Part shown: in pieces, positions 45,945 to 53,817 of the stretch
Numbering within the stretch: the first letter of the stretch is position 1
Layout of the letters: the number at the start of each line of letters is the position of its first letter
Assembly (NCBI GenBank): GCA_949841465.1
Contig: CATKZW010000003.1
Location: 51,968 to 115,967 of the forward strand
Reading direction: 5' to 3'
DNA length: 64,000 nt
Origin: an uncultured Oscillospiraceae bacterium
GTDB taxonomy: Bacteria > Bacillota > Clostridia > Oscillospirales > Oscillospiraceae
Program-made: the position numbers and the translations under genes
Notes under the pieces: generated by a model
What the model was told of the DNA's origin: nothing
The model's database searches: none
Seen by the model: only the letters and a program-made list of their open reading frames with translations

Positions 45945-46736
45945 ATGAGAACGTTCGCGATTCTGAACATGAAGGGCGGCGTCGGCAAGACCACCACCGC
46001 CATCAATCTTGCCTATCTGCTGGCCGCCGAGTACCGGCTCCGGGTGCTGCTCATCGACGCGGACCCCCAGGCCAACGCCACCCACGCCCTGCTCCCGGAT
46101 GGGGAGCGGTCCGGGTTGGCCGGGCTGCTGGGCGGGTACGCCACCGTGTACGACGATGTGATCGTGGCCTCCGGCATTCCAAATCTGGACGTGCTCCCCG
46201 CCTCGGAGGAGCTGTGGAGCATTGACCTGAACGAGCACACCGGGGACAGCGGCCTGCTCAACGGCACGGCCAACGCCCTGCGGGATCTCCGGGACAACGC
46301 CATGGAGGACGATGCCTATGATGTGATCGTCATCGACTGCCCGCCCAACTTCTCTGCGGCCTGCGTATCCGCCATCAACGCCGCCAACAGCATCATCATC
46401 CCGGTACTGCCGGACGCCTTCTCCGCGGCGGGTATGGACAGCCTGGTGTATCAGATCGACGGAGTGAGGAAGATCCACCCCGATGTGCGGGTGGCTGGGT
46501 GCCTGGTGAATCAGTGGCACCGGGCGGACGTGGTGCTGGATGCCACGGCGCACTTCCGGGCGGAGTCCCCGGTGCCGGTGTTCGACACAGTGATCCGGCG
46601 GACAGACAAGGTGCTGGAGGCCACCTGGGTCCGGGAGCCGGTGCAGACTTGGAGCCCGTTCAGCTCCGCGGCGCGGGATTACCGGGCCTGGGTGAAGGAG
46701 CTGGTGGAGAAGGAGGGGTTGGACGATGGCAGGTAA
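45945..46736 (+). CDS. ParA family ATPase
   Basis: MRTFAILNMKGGVGKTTTAINLAYLLA; LLIDADPQANATHALLP; DVIVIDCPPNFSAACVSAINAANSIIIPVLPDAFSAAGM. Confidence 0.93.
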   Translation: MRTFAILNMKGGVGKTTTAINLAYLLAAEYRLRVLLIDADPQANATHALLPDGERSGLAGLLGGYATVYDDVIVASGIPNLDVLPASEELWSIDLNEHTGDSGLLNGTANALRDLRDNAMEDDAYDVIVIDCPPNFSAACVSAINAANSIIIPVLPDAFSAAGMDSLVYQIDGVRKIHPDVRVAGCLVNQWHRADVVLDATAHFRAESPVPVFDTVIRRTDKVLEATWVREPVQTWSPFSSAARDYRAWVKELVEKEGLDDGR

Positions 46737-47769
46737 ATTCAGTTTGGCGGAGCATATCCAGAAAGCCCAGCCGCCGCAGGCTCGGGACATCGAGACCATC
46801 ACGGCAGAGATTCTGGATGCCAAGCGGGTCGGCGGCGAGGCCGTCCTCACCATCGGCAAAGGACTTATCGAAGCAAAGGCCATGCTCCCCCATGGAGAGT
46901 GGCTGCCCTGGTTGGAAGATCGGGTAGAAATCTCGACGAGAATGGCTCAAAATTATATGCGTTTGGCCCAGCATTACTCAAATACGAATGCGCTTTCGTA
47001 TTTGGGAGCCACGAAAGCGTTGCAGCTCTTGGCTTTGCCGGAATCTGAGCGGGAGAAATTTATGGACGAGACCCACCAGGTGAATGGTGAAGAGAAAGCG
47101 GTTATCGATATGACCTCCCGGGAGCTGGAGGCCGCGATCAGGGAGCGGGATGAAGCTATGAGGGCAGCGGCGCAGGCCAGGGCGGATCAGTCCGCCGCCG
47201 AGCAAGCCCGGGAGAAGGTGGCGCGGGACATGGCGGCAGCGAATGAGCGTCTGGTCGGGCTGAACGCCGAAGTGGAAGAACAGTCCGCCAAGGTCAAAGA
47301 GGCCCAGAGCGCCGCTGCCCGGCTGGAACAGGAACTGGCCGAGCTGCGCTCCCGCCCGGTAGACGTGGCGGTGCAGGTGGACGAAACCGCCGTGGAAGCC
47401 GCCCGCAAGGAAGCCGAGGCGGCGATGCAGGCCAAGCTGGACAAGGCGAAAAAAGCCCAGGACAAAGCGCGGGCGGATCTCAAAGAGGCCAACAGCGCCA
47501 TGAGCAGGATTAAACTGGAGCGGGAGCAGGCGGAGATTGAGGTCCGAAAGCTCCGGGAGCAGGTTGAAAAGGCAGAAAAAAAGGCTGCGCTCGCCTCCAG
47601 CGAGGACCTGGTGCTGTTCAGCGAACTGCTGGATCAAGCCCAGACTGCGACCAGGCGAATGGGCGGAATCCGGATGAAGAAAAAGGACAAGGACCCGGAG
47701 GCGGCCGGAAAGCTCCAGGCTGCGCTGCTGGCCTTTTCTTCCATGGTGGAGGAGGTGGCCCTGCAATGA
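46726..47769 (+). CDS. DUF3102-like N-terminal domain + coiled-coil protein
   Basis: ILDAKRVGGEAVLTIGKGLIEAKAMLPHGEWLPWLEDRVEISTRMAQNYMRLAQHYSN then long coiled coil. Confidence 0.75.
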   Translation: MAGKFSLAEHIQKAQPPQARDIETITAEILDAKRVGGEAVLTIGKGLIEAKAMLPHGEWLPWLEDRVEISTRMAQNYMRLAQHYSNTNALSYLGATKALQLLALPESEREKFMDETHQVNGEEKAVIDMTSRELEAAIRERDEAMRAAAQARADQSAAEQAREKVARDMAAANERLVGLNAEVEEQSAKVKEAQSAAARLEQELAELRSRPVDVAVQVDETAVEAARKEAEAAMQAKLDKAKKAQDKARADLKEANSAMSRIKLEREQAEIEVRKLREQVEKAEKKAALASSEDLVLFSELLDQAQTATRRMGGIRMKKKDKDPEAAGKLQAALLAFSSMVEEVALQ

Positions 47770-48128
47770 CGGAGCTTCAGGAAAAGGCCATCGCGGCCAT
47801 CGAGGCCCAGCAGGTCAAGGTAAACCAGCGCTCTCCCCAGTGGATGGTGGGGGAGCAGCTTAAGGACATCTGCCGCGTGGAGCCGCGCAGCGCGGGGCTA
47901 ATCGCCCAGGACCTGGACGTGGCGGCCATGTCCATCACCGAGGCGGAAAAGAAGATCAAAGCGTTCGCCGATGCCCACAAAACTGGGGGCTTCTCCTGTG
48001 TGACGCCGATGGAAGCAGATCGTATCCTTCGTGAGTTCTACGGCCTGTCCGCCGCCGGGGAGGACGAGCCGGCCTCCAGCTCGCAGCAGCCTGGAGGGAA
48101 CGTGCTCCATCTGGAGGATTTCTTCTGA
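47766..48128 (+). CDS. Hypothetical phage protein
   Basis: MTELQEKAIAAIEAQQVKVNQRSPQWMVGEQLKDICRVEPRSAGLIAQDLDVAAMSITEAEKKIKAFADAHKTGGFSCVTPMEADRILREFYGL. Confidence 0.75.
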   Translation: MTELQEKAIAAIEAQQVKVNQRSPQWMVGEQLKDICRVEPRSAGLIAQDLDVAAMSITEAEKKIKAFADAHKTGGFSCVTPMEADRILREFYGLSAAGEDEPASSSQQPGGNVLHLEDFF

Positions 48129-49135
48129 TGGGCGCGGGGGTACGGGACTACCGTCCCCTGGTCCCCCGCAGGCCGCCGGAGGGTTTGCGGGATTGGACGC
48201 TGAAGACCTGCCGGAACGAGTTGGACCGGTACGGGCTGATATATGAGGTGGGCTGCGATGATCCGTTTTGCGATTGGCCGATGGCCCGCCCCGAGGGATA
48301 CAAGAGGACTAAGATGGTGCGGGTGACCTGCTCCTGCTGCGGTGATAGTATGCTGCTGAACTGGAGCAAGGACGCGACACACGGCTACGGCTTTGTCCTT
48401 CCGGACGACGAGGAGGGCGACTGGGCCCACACCGTCACCACTGCCGGCGATGAGGTGCGGTGTCCGATGTGCGGGGAGAAGGTGCTGGTGAACAGGCGGT
48501 CGGCCATCCGGGATTATTACGTGTCGGACGACAACAACATTGCCGCCATCGCCGAGGAGTGGCTGGCCGACGAGGCCCGCGTCACCGCCAACAAGGAGAT
48601 CCTGGCGGTCATCCATGCTAAGCAGGCCCAGAACCTGAAGAATCTGGACGGTGTGCTCAAGGCGTGGGTGGGCCTGGGCTCCACGTTCCGCGCTACCAGC
48701 AAACTCATCACCAATGACGACGGCCTGTTGTGGCTGGGCACCCTCAAGGACAGTAATGGGCGGTATCTGCTCACCCCCAACCCTGCGGATGCGAAGGAGC
48801 TGCGTCTGTGCGTGGGCCCGCATACGCTCCCCGTTAAGACCTACGACAACGATACCATTCCCACGACGGACGGCAAGATCCCCATGATCCTGGGCGACCT
48901 GCATGAGGGCGTGGTGTACTGGGATCGTCAGGTGTTCAGTGTGAAAGTGTTTGATCAGGCCACCATCGGTGAGTTCAATGCGGCCGAGCAGGATATGACC
49001 ATTTGGCGAGGCTCCCTGCGGGATGACTGCACACAGCGGGACGATGGGGCTTTCGTGAATGGCTACGTCGCCGTTGGCAATGGCCCGCAGGATGATAGTG
49101 GCGAGAAAGCGCCCGACGGTGGTGCTGAGGGCTGA
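48128..49135 (+). CDS. Chimeric ORF: PcfJ-like zinc-ribbon N-terminus fused to HK97-fold major capsid protein C-terminus
   Basis: N-half TCSCCGDSM...RCPMCGEKVLVNRRSAIRDYYVSD; C-half AAIAEEWLADEARVTANKEILAVIHAK...FRATSKLITNDDGLLWLGTLKDSNGRYLLTPNPADAKELRL...MILGDLHEGVVYWDRQ...DDGAFVNGYV. Confidence 0.8.
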   Translation: MGAGVRDYRPLVPRRPPEGLRDWTLKTCRNELDRYGLIYEVGCDDPFCDWPMARPEGYKRTKMVRVTCSCCGDSMLLNWSKDATHGYGFVLPDDEEGDWAHTVTTAGDEVRCPMCGEKVLVNRRSAIRDYYVSDDNNIAAIAEEWLADEARVTANKEILAVIHAKQAQNLKNLDGVLKAWVGLGSTFRATSKLITNDDGLLWLGTLKDSNGRYLLTPNPADAKELRLCVGPHTLPVKTYDNDTIPTTDGKIPMILGDLHEGVVYWDRQVFSVKVFDQATIGEFNAAEQDMTIWRGSLRDDCTQRDDGAFVNGYVAVGNGPQDDSGEKAPDGGAEG

Positions 49136-49153
49136 TAGAAGGGAGAAGCAGGC

Positions 49154-49573
49154 ATGGGAAGAACGAAGAAGGCCTCTGCGGCTACTGAGAGCGCCCAGGC
49201 ACAGCGGGGCGAACTGAACGTGGGCACGGATACCTCTGGGGCTTTGGAGGCCTCTGAGGGCGCTATCTCCGGACAGATCATCGGTCCGTCGGATGAATCT
49301 GAATTGCTGGGCTGCCAAGAGGATGAGGCAGTGTTGCAAGAGGGTATGCTGACGGAGTATGCCGTGTCGGCGGAACGTGGCTTGAACCTGCGGGCGGGTC
49401 CCGGCCTTGACGCGCCGATCATCGCGGTGCTGCCCTTCGGTGCAGGCGTGTATGCCGAGGGTGAGCCGATGGGTGGCTGGCTCTATGTGCACACCGGGCG
49501 GCTGGGAGGCTGGATGGTGGCCGCGTATCTTGACCCGCTTCCGTTGCCGGAGCTGGTCTCCGGCGATATATGA
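49154..49573 (+). CDS. Bacterial SH3-like domain protein in head-gene position
   Basis: AVSAERGLNLRAGPGLDAPIIAVLPFGAGVYAEGEPMGGWLYVHTGRLGGWMVAAYL. Confidence 0.75.
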   Translation: MGRTKKASAATESAQAQRGELNVGTDTSGALEASEGAISGQIIGPSDESELLGCQEDEAVLQEGMLTEYAVSAERGLNLRAGPGLDAPIIAVLPFGAGVYAEGEPMGGWLYVHTGRLGGWMVAAYLDPLPLPELVSGDI

Positions 49574-49881
49574 GCTATGAACTGCGCAAGAACCTCCTGC
49601 TGGCCTACTGCAAGCTGACCGAGCTGGAGGACGATCCGGAGGTGGCGGCGCTGCTTCCCGTCCTGCACGACTCGGCGGTGGCCTACCTGGAAAACGCCGG
49701 GATAAGGGAACCCGAATACGGAACTTCCCGGGCATCTCAGTATGACCTAGTGGTGTGCCGTATGGTGCTGGACGCTTGGGAGCGCCGAGAGACGTCCATG
49801 GTGGCCACAGTTGTAGCAGACAACCCGGCCTACCGACGGATGATTAACCAACTGAAACTGACCAAGGGGGTGAGCTCATGA
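49570..49881 (+). CDS. Head-tail connector (gp6-like) candidate
   Basis: Position and LRKNLLLAYCKLTELEDDPEVAALLPVLHDSAVAYLENAGIREPE. Confidence 0.6.
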   Translation: MSYELRKNLLLAYCKLTELEDDPEVAALLPVLHDSAVAYLENAGIREPEYGTSRASQYDLVVCRMVLDAWERRETSMVATVVADNPAYRRMINQLKLTKGVSS

Positions 49882-50453
49882 CCAAGACAGACATCGGCGT
49901 AGAGGTGGGCCGCCTGAATGACCGGGTGGACGTGCTGGCCTTCCGGGACTGCCACGAGCCGGACGCGCCTCCTGCCTGGGAGTGGGAGCGGGTCCGGCGC
50001 ACCTGGGCGGGGACGGAGCCGATGACCCGGCCCAATGTTTACTCGGTCCACGGCCTGGGTGTGGCGGGGGTGACGTTCACCCTGCGCCGCCAGCCCCTGA
50101 CTCTAGACAATGCTCTGCGGTGGCGGGGACAGCACTGCCTTATCACAGCCATCCGGCCGCTGGGGCGGCTATACCTTACCGTGGAGGCAGCGTTGGTGGT
50201 GCTATCTCAATGCAAAAATCCCAAGACAGGTGAGACTTTCCCAGCCGTCGTGACGGAAGAGTATGTGCGGCATGAACAACTGGAGCCCATGGCCACGAAT
50301 GAACACCGGAGAATCCTGGTGATGCCGAAAGCCATTCAGCTAAAGCCAGGGCCGCTTGTGGAGGTGTCCGGGGTAGAGTGGCCCATCATTACCCCCTATG
50401 AACTGGACCCGCATAAGAACGAGTATGTGCTGAAGAGGACGGTGGACCTGTAA
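49878..50453 (+). CDS. Phage head closure/head-tail adaptor candidate
   Basis: VGRLNDRVDVLAFRDCHEPDAPPAWEWERVRRTWAGTEPM. Confidence 0.6.
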   Translation: MTKTDIGVEVGRLNDRVDVLAFRDCHEPDAPPAWEWERVRRTWAGTEPMTRPNVYSVHGLGVAGVTFTLRRQPLTLDNALRWRGQHCLITAIRPLGRLYLTVEAALVVLSQCKNPKTGETFPAVVTEEYVRHEQLEPMATNEHRRILVMPKAIQLKPGPLVEVSGVEWPIITPYELDPHKNEYVLKRTVDL

Positions 50454-50929
50454 TGCAGGAAGCGCACATCGACCATTCCGATCTGGCCCGATTGGTGGAA
50501 AAGCTGGCGCAGTCCCCGCAGGTGCTGAAGGAAGCCAAACGGCAGGCATTTGAATCCGCCGCGCCAAAACTACGAGCAGCAGTTCAAGAAGAAATCGGCG
50601 GCTCCGGTAAGGTGCGCAGCTGGCAAGAAGCCTATGTAGGCTCTAAAGGCGGCTATGCCGCAGTGCACCCCAAAGCCGAAACCTATGTTGAGATCAAGGG
50701 CAGGCAGAAAGGATTCCGAGCGCCCCCAAAAAAGTACGCTGTTGGGTATATCACCAACGCCATCAACAGTGGGCACCGAAGTCCGCGCAATTCGGCAGGC
50801 TTCCGGACCAGTGGCAAAGTTGTGTCGGGCAAGCAGTTCTACCAACGTGCCCAGGCCCGGGCAGAGATGGTGGCCCAGGAGGCCGCCGGGCAAATCGTCC
50901 AGGCTCTGACGGACCATTTGGGAGGTTGA
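50453..50929 (+). CDS. HK97 gp10-like family protein
   Basis: Position; KLRAAVQEEIGGSGKVRSWQEAYVGSKGGYAAVHPKAETYVEIKGRQ...NAINSGHRSPRNSAGFRTSGKVVSGKQFYQRAQARAEMVAQEAA. Confidence 0.65.
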   Translation: MQEAHIDHSDLARLVEKLAQSPQVLKEAKRQAFESAAPKLRAAVQEEIGGSGKVRSWQEAYVGSKGGYAAVHPKAETYVEIKGRQKGFRAPPKKYAVGYITNAINSGHRSPRNSAGFRTSGKVVSGKQFYQRAQARAEMVAQEAAGQIVQALTDHLGG

Positions 50930-50930
50930 G

Positions 50931-51401
50931 ATGATCACCAACAACGATATCGCCGATGCCATCGCGGCCATGGTAGAGCAGGCGTTCCCCGGTGAGACAC
51001 TGTATCGGGACTACGCCCCGACCGGCTTTGACCGGCCCAGCAATCTGGTGGAGATCTCCGGCGGCAAGTTCTATCCGAATTTCAGTTGCGGGATCGTGGA
51101 GCTCCGCCTCCAGGTTACCTTGACCACCTTCGTGAAAACGGACTCCTATCACCAGCAGGACGATATGGAGCTGACCCGGCGGCAAATGATCCTGCTGGGA
51201 CTGTTTCTGTCAGGGTGCGTCAAGGTGAAGGACCGGGCTCCTCATGTGCTGGACGAGGGGGAGATGGACAACGGACCGGACTTTGCCAGCGTGACCGTCA
51301 CCCTCAGCTATACCCTGAGCCGTCAGGAATTCATGGCACTACAGCAGCGTCCGGATATGCTGGAGCTGCATCTGAAACAGGAGGTAACTACCTATGGCTA
51401 G
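50931..51401 (+). CDS. Phage tail terminator family protein
   Basis: ITNNDIADAIAAMVEQAFPGETLYRDYAPTGFDRPSNLVEISG; position before sheath. Confidence 0.65.
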   Translation: MITNNDIADAIAAMVEQAFPGETLYRDYAPTGFDRPSNLVEISGGKFYPNFSCGIVELRLQVTLTTFVKTDSYHQQDDMELTRRQMILLGLFLSGCVKVKDRAPHVLDEGEMDNGPDFASVTVTLSYTLSRQEFMALQQRPDMLELHLKQEVTTYG

Positions 51402-52506
51402 ACTTACAAGCCCCCGGGTAACGGTGAATTTCACCGAGCTTGGCATCAGTGCCATCACCCGGGGCGACAAGGGCACTGTGGCCGTCATTGTCCGGGATGC
51501 GGCGGACCTGGCGCCCTTTGCCTTGACCCAGGCCAGTCAAACGCCCACCACTTTGGGCAAGGAAAACCAGGACTACATCAAGCGCACCTTCCTGGGCTAC
51601 GTCACGCCGCCCAAGAAGGTAATCGTATACGTTATGGCCCCGGAGCTGGCTCAGCCTGCGGAGGAGGCCGAGGCCCCGACGGTGGGCATTCGCCTCACCG
51701 AAGCCCTGGATTACATGGCGGCCCAGGTGTTCGATTACATCGTGGGGCCGGCGGACTGCACCAAGGAGGAGGCCGCGGAGATCGCCAGCTGGGTCAAGAG
51801 CCAGCGGCTGAACAACGGTGCCAAATATAAGGCGGTGCTGCCCAACCACAAGGCGGACAACTACTGTATCGTCAACTTCACCGGGGACGGCATGACGGAC
51901 GGGGTCACGGTGTGGGCCACGGCGGAATACTGCTCCCGGATCGCGGGCCTGCTGGCGGGCACGCCCATGAAGATCGCGGCCACCTACGCGCCGCTGCCGG
52001 AGCTGTCCGACTGCGCCCGGCTGACGAAAGAGGAGTCCGACGAGGCGGTAGGTAATGGTGAGCTGGCCCTGCGCTGGGATGGGCGGAAGGTGAAGCTGGA
52101 CCGGGCGGTCACGTCGCTGACCACCACCTCTCAGGGGATGCTGGACAGCTTCAAGAAGATCAAGATCGTGGAGATCATGGACCTGATCCGCACCGACATC
52201 ACCGCCACCGCCGAGGACGAATATGTGGGCAAATACGCCAACAGCTACGACAACAAGATGCTGCTGGTGGCGGCGGTCCGTGGGTACTTCATGGGCTTGG
52301 AGCAGAGCGGGCTGGTCCAGCCTGGATACACGGTGGACATCAATGTGGACGCCCAGGAGCAGTATCTGGTATCCAAGGGCGTGAACGTGGAGGACATGAC
52401 CGAGCAGCAGCTTCGGGAGGCGGACACCGGCTCGCAGGTGTTCCTCCTGGTGCGGTGCAAGATCCTGGACGCCATCGAAGACATTGACATCAATGTGGAA
52501 ATCTGA
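51394..52506 (+). CDS. Contractile tail sheath protein (XkdK-like)
   Basis: MARLTSPRVTVNFTELGISAITRGDKGTVAVIVRD...LTTTSQGMLDSFKKIKIVEIMDLIRTDITATAEDEYVGKYANSYDNKMLLVAAVRGYF. Confidence 0.9.
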   Translation: MARLTSPRVTVNFTELGISAITRGDKGTVAVIVRDAADLAPFALTQASQTPTTLGKENQDYIKRTFLGYVTPPKKVIVYVMAPELAQPAEEAEAPTVGIRLTEALDYMAAQVFDYIVGPADCTKEEAAEIASWVKSQRLNNGAKYKAVLPNHKADNYCIVNFTGDGMTDGVTVWATAEYCSRIAGLLAGTPMKIAATYAPLPELSDCARLTKEESDEAVGNGELALRWDGRKVKLDRAVTSLTTTSQGMLDSFKKIKIVEIMDLIRTDITATAEDEYVGKYANSYDNKMLLVAAVRGYFMGLEQSGLVQPGYTVDINVDAQEQYLVSKGVNVEDMTEQQLREADTGSQVFLLVRCKILDAIEDIDINVEI

Positions 52507-52520
52507 GGAGGGACAAGTAA

Positions 52521-52958
52521 ATGGCAGTAGATAGGATTCCCGCCAACCGAGTAATCTCGGGCACCTGGGCCGAGGTCTGGGTGGGCGGCGAGCTGTGGAT
52601 CGAGTGTGACGGCGGCCAGGCCAAGGTGACCAACAACAAGACGGACGTGCATATGTGCGGCGTGATGATGACCGACGCCAAGATTACCAGCCAGAAGGGC
52701 ACCGGGTCCATCAGTGCCTTCCGGGTGTATACCCGCAACCGCACCCAGGCCAAAAGCCTCAGCGAAGGCCGGGACCAGCGTACCATGATCATCATGAAGC
52801 TGGAAGACCCGGACTCCTTTGGTGCAGAGCGGGTGGCGCTGTACAATTGCAGCTTCGACGACGAGACTCTGGCCGACTTCACGGCGGGGAACATCGTCAA
52901 GACCAACTATCCGTTCACCTTTACCGGATGGGATTACCTGGACACCATCAACCCCTAA
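52521..52958 (+). CDS. Tail tube protein (XkdM-like)
   Basis: MAVDRIPANRVISGTWAEVWVGGELWIECDGGQAKVTNNKTDVHMCG...TGSISAFRVYTR. Confidence 0.9.
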   Translation: MAVDRIPANRVISGTWAEVWVGGELWIECDGGQAKVTNNKTDVHMCGVMMTDAKITSQKGTGSISAFRVYTRNRTQAKSLSEGRDQRTMIIMKLEDPDSFGAERVALYNCSFDDETLADFTAGNIVKTNYPFTFTGWDYLDTINP

Positions 52959-52970
52959 GGAGGAATCATT

Positions 52971-53342
52971 TTGAGCAAATTTTTGGACATGATGCTGCGC
53001 CCGGAAGTGCTGAACGTGCAGACGGACCTTCCCAAGGCGAAGTATGAGATCAAGCGGTTGAGCCGTTTTTTGGATGAACCCGTGATCGTGGAGCTGCGGG
53101 CACTGCCTTATGGCCGGGCCCAGGAGCTGCGGGAGATGGAGCGGGACGTGGAGATCCATATCCTGCTGGCCGGGTGTGACGAACTGAAGGACGACGCCCT
53201 TCAGAAGAAATTCGGCGGCGTCACCCCAGTCGAGACCGTAAAGGCCATGCTGCTGCCCGGGGAGATCGCGGACCTCAGCCGGGCGGTGGAGCGGCTCTCC
53301 GGCTACCGGCAGAATACCATCCGTGAGATAAAAAACGGCTAG
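52971..53342 (+). CDS. Tail assembly chaperone (XkdN-like), 0-frame product
   Basis: Position between tube and tape measure; frameshift signal at 3' end. Confidence 0.85.
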   Translation: MSKFLDMMLRPEVLNVQTDLPKAKYEIKRLSRFLDEPVIVELRALPYGRAQELREMERDVEIHILLAGCDELKDDALQKKFGGVTPVETVKAMLLPGEIADLSRAVERLSGYRQNTIREIKNG

Positions 53343-53500
53343 AGGAGGACAGCGACCCGGAGCTGAGCCTCCTATGGTGGCTGTTTCGCCACAAAAATAT
53401 TATGCCCTGGGAGGCGTATGAGTACATCCGCCGCCCGGGGGCCCGGGATCTGGTCTATGCCTTTGCCAGCCGAGAGCTGGAGGGGCGGACAAAAAAATAG
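52971..53500 (+). CDS. Tail assembly chaperone -1 frameshift fusion (joins at A_AAA_AAC 53330-53336)
   Basis: -1 frame continues ...KRLEEDSDPELSLLWWLFRHKNIMPWEAYEYIRRPGARDLVYAFASRELEGRTKK* to 53500. Confidence 0.8.
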
Positions 53501-53524
53501 CGCCGCCCCGGGCAGGGACGGCGG
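53489..53524 (-). terminator. Terminator of the minus-strand moron
   Basis: minus strand cgccgtccctgcccggggcggcg ctaTTTTTTT. Confidence 0.65.
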
Positions 53525-53525
53525 G

Positions 53526-53753
53526 TCAGGCCAGAAAGAAGATAGCGAGCTGGAAGGTTACACCAAACATCAAGAAGGACGCAAGAAACATACCGAGACC
53601 TTTCAAAAATGCAGGGCTGCGAAGCCATTCAATGGCTTCGCGCCATGTAATATTCCATGAAGTGTTGGAAATCGAATGGACAATCAGGCATATCCCCCAC
53701 ACCAACAGCCAAGCGCCTACGAGCCCTGCCAATATCACAACTGCTATTGTCAT
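53526..53753 (-). CDS. Two-TM small membrane protein, antisense moron inside the tail operon
   Basis: MTIAVVILAGLVGAWLLVWGICLIVHSISNTSWNITWREAIEWLRSPAFLKGLGMFLASFLMFGVTFQLAIFFLA. Confidence 0.75.
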   Translation of the reverse strand: MTIAVVILAGLVGAWLLVWGICLIVHSISNTSWNITWREAIEWLRSPAFLKGLGMFLASFLMFGVTFQLAIFFLA

Positions 53754-53778
53754 AATGGAGATACACCCCCTTTGTTTC

Positions 53779-53806
53779 AGTATATCACAAATTGTATCCG
53801 CGTCAA
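53779..53806 (-). promoter_or_regulatory. Moron promoter TTGACG-16-TATACT (minus strand)
   Basis: complement of cgtcaa 53801-53806 and agtata 53779-53784. Confidence 0.65.
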
Positions 53807-53817
53807 GAGGTGAAGCC

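Noticed and set aside
48038-49735. 565-aa minus-strand ORF opposite the capsid fusion
   Set aside because: Spans several plus-strand phage genes with RBSs and recognisable families; antisense shadow.
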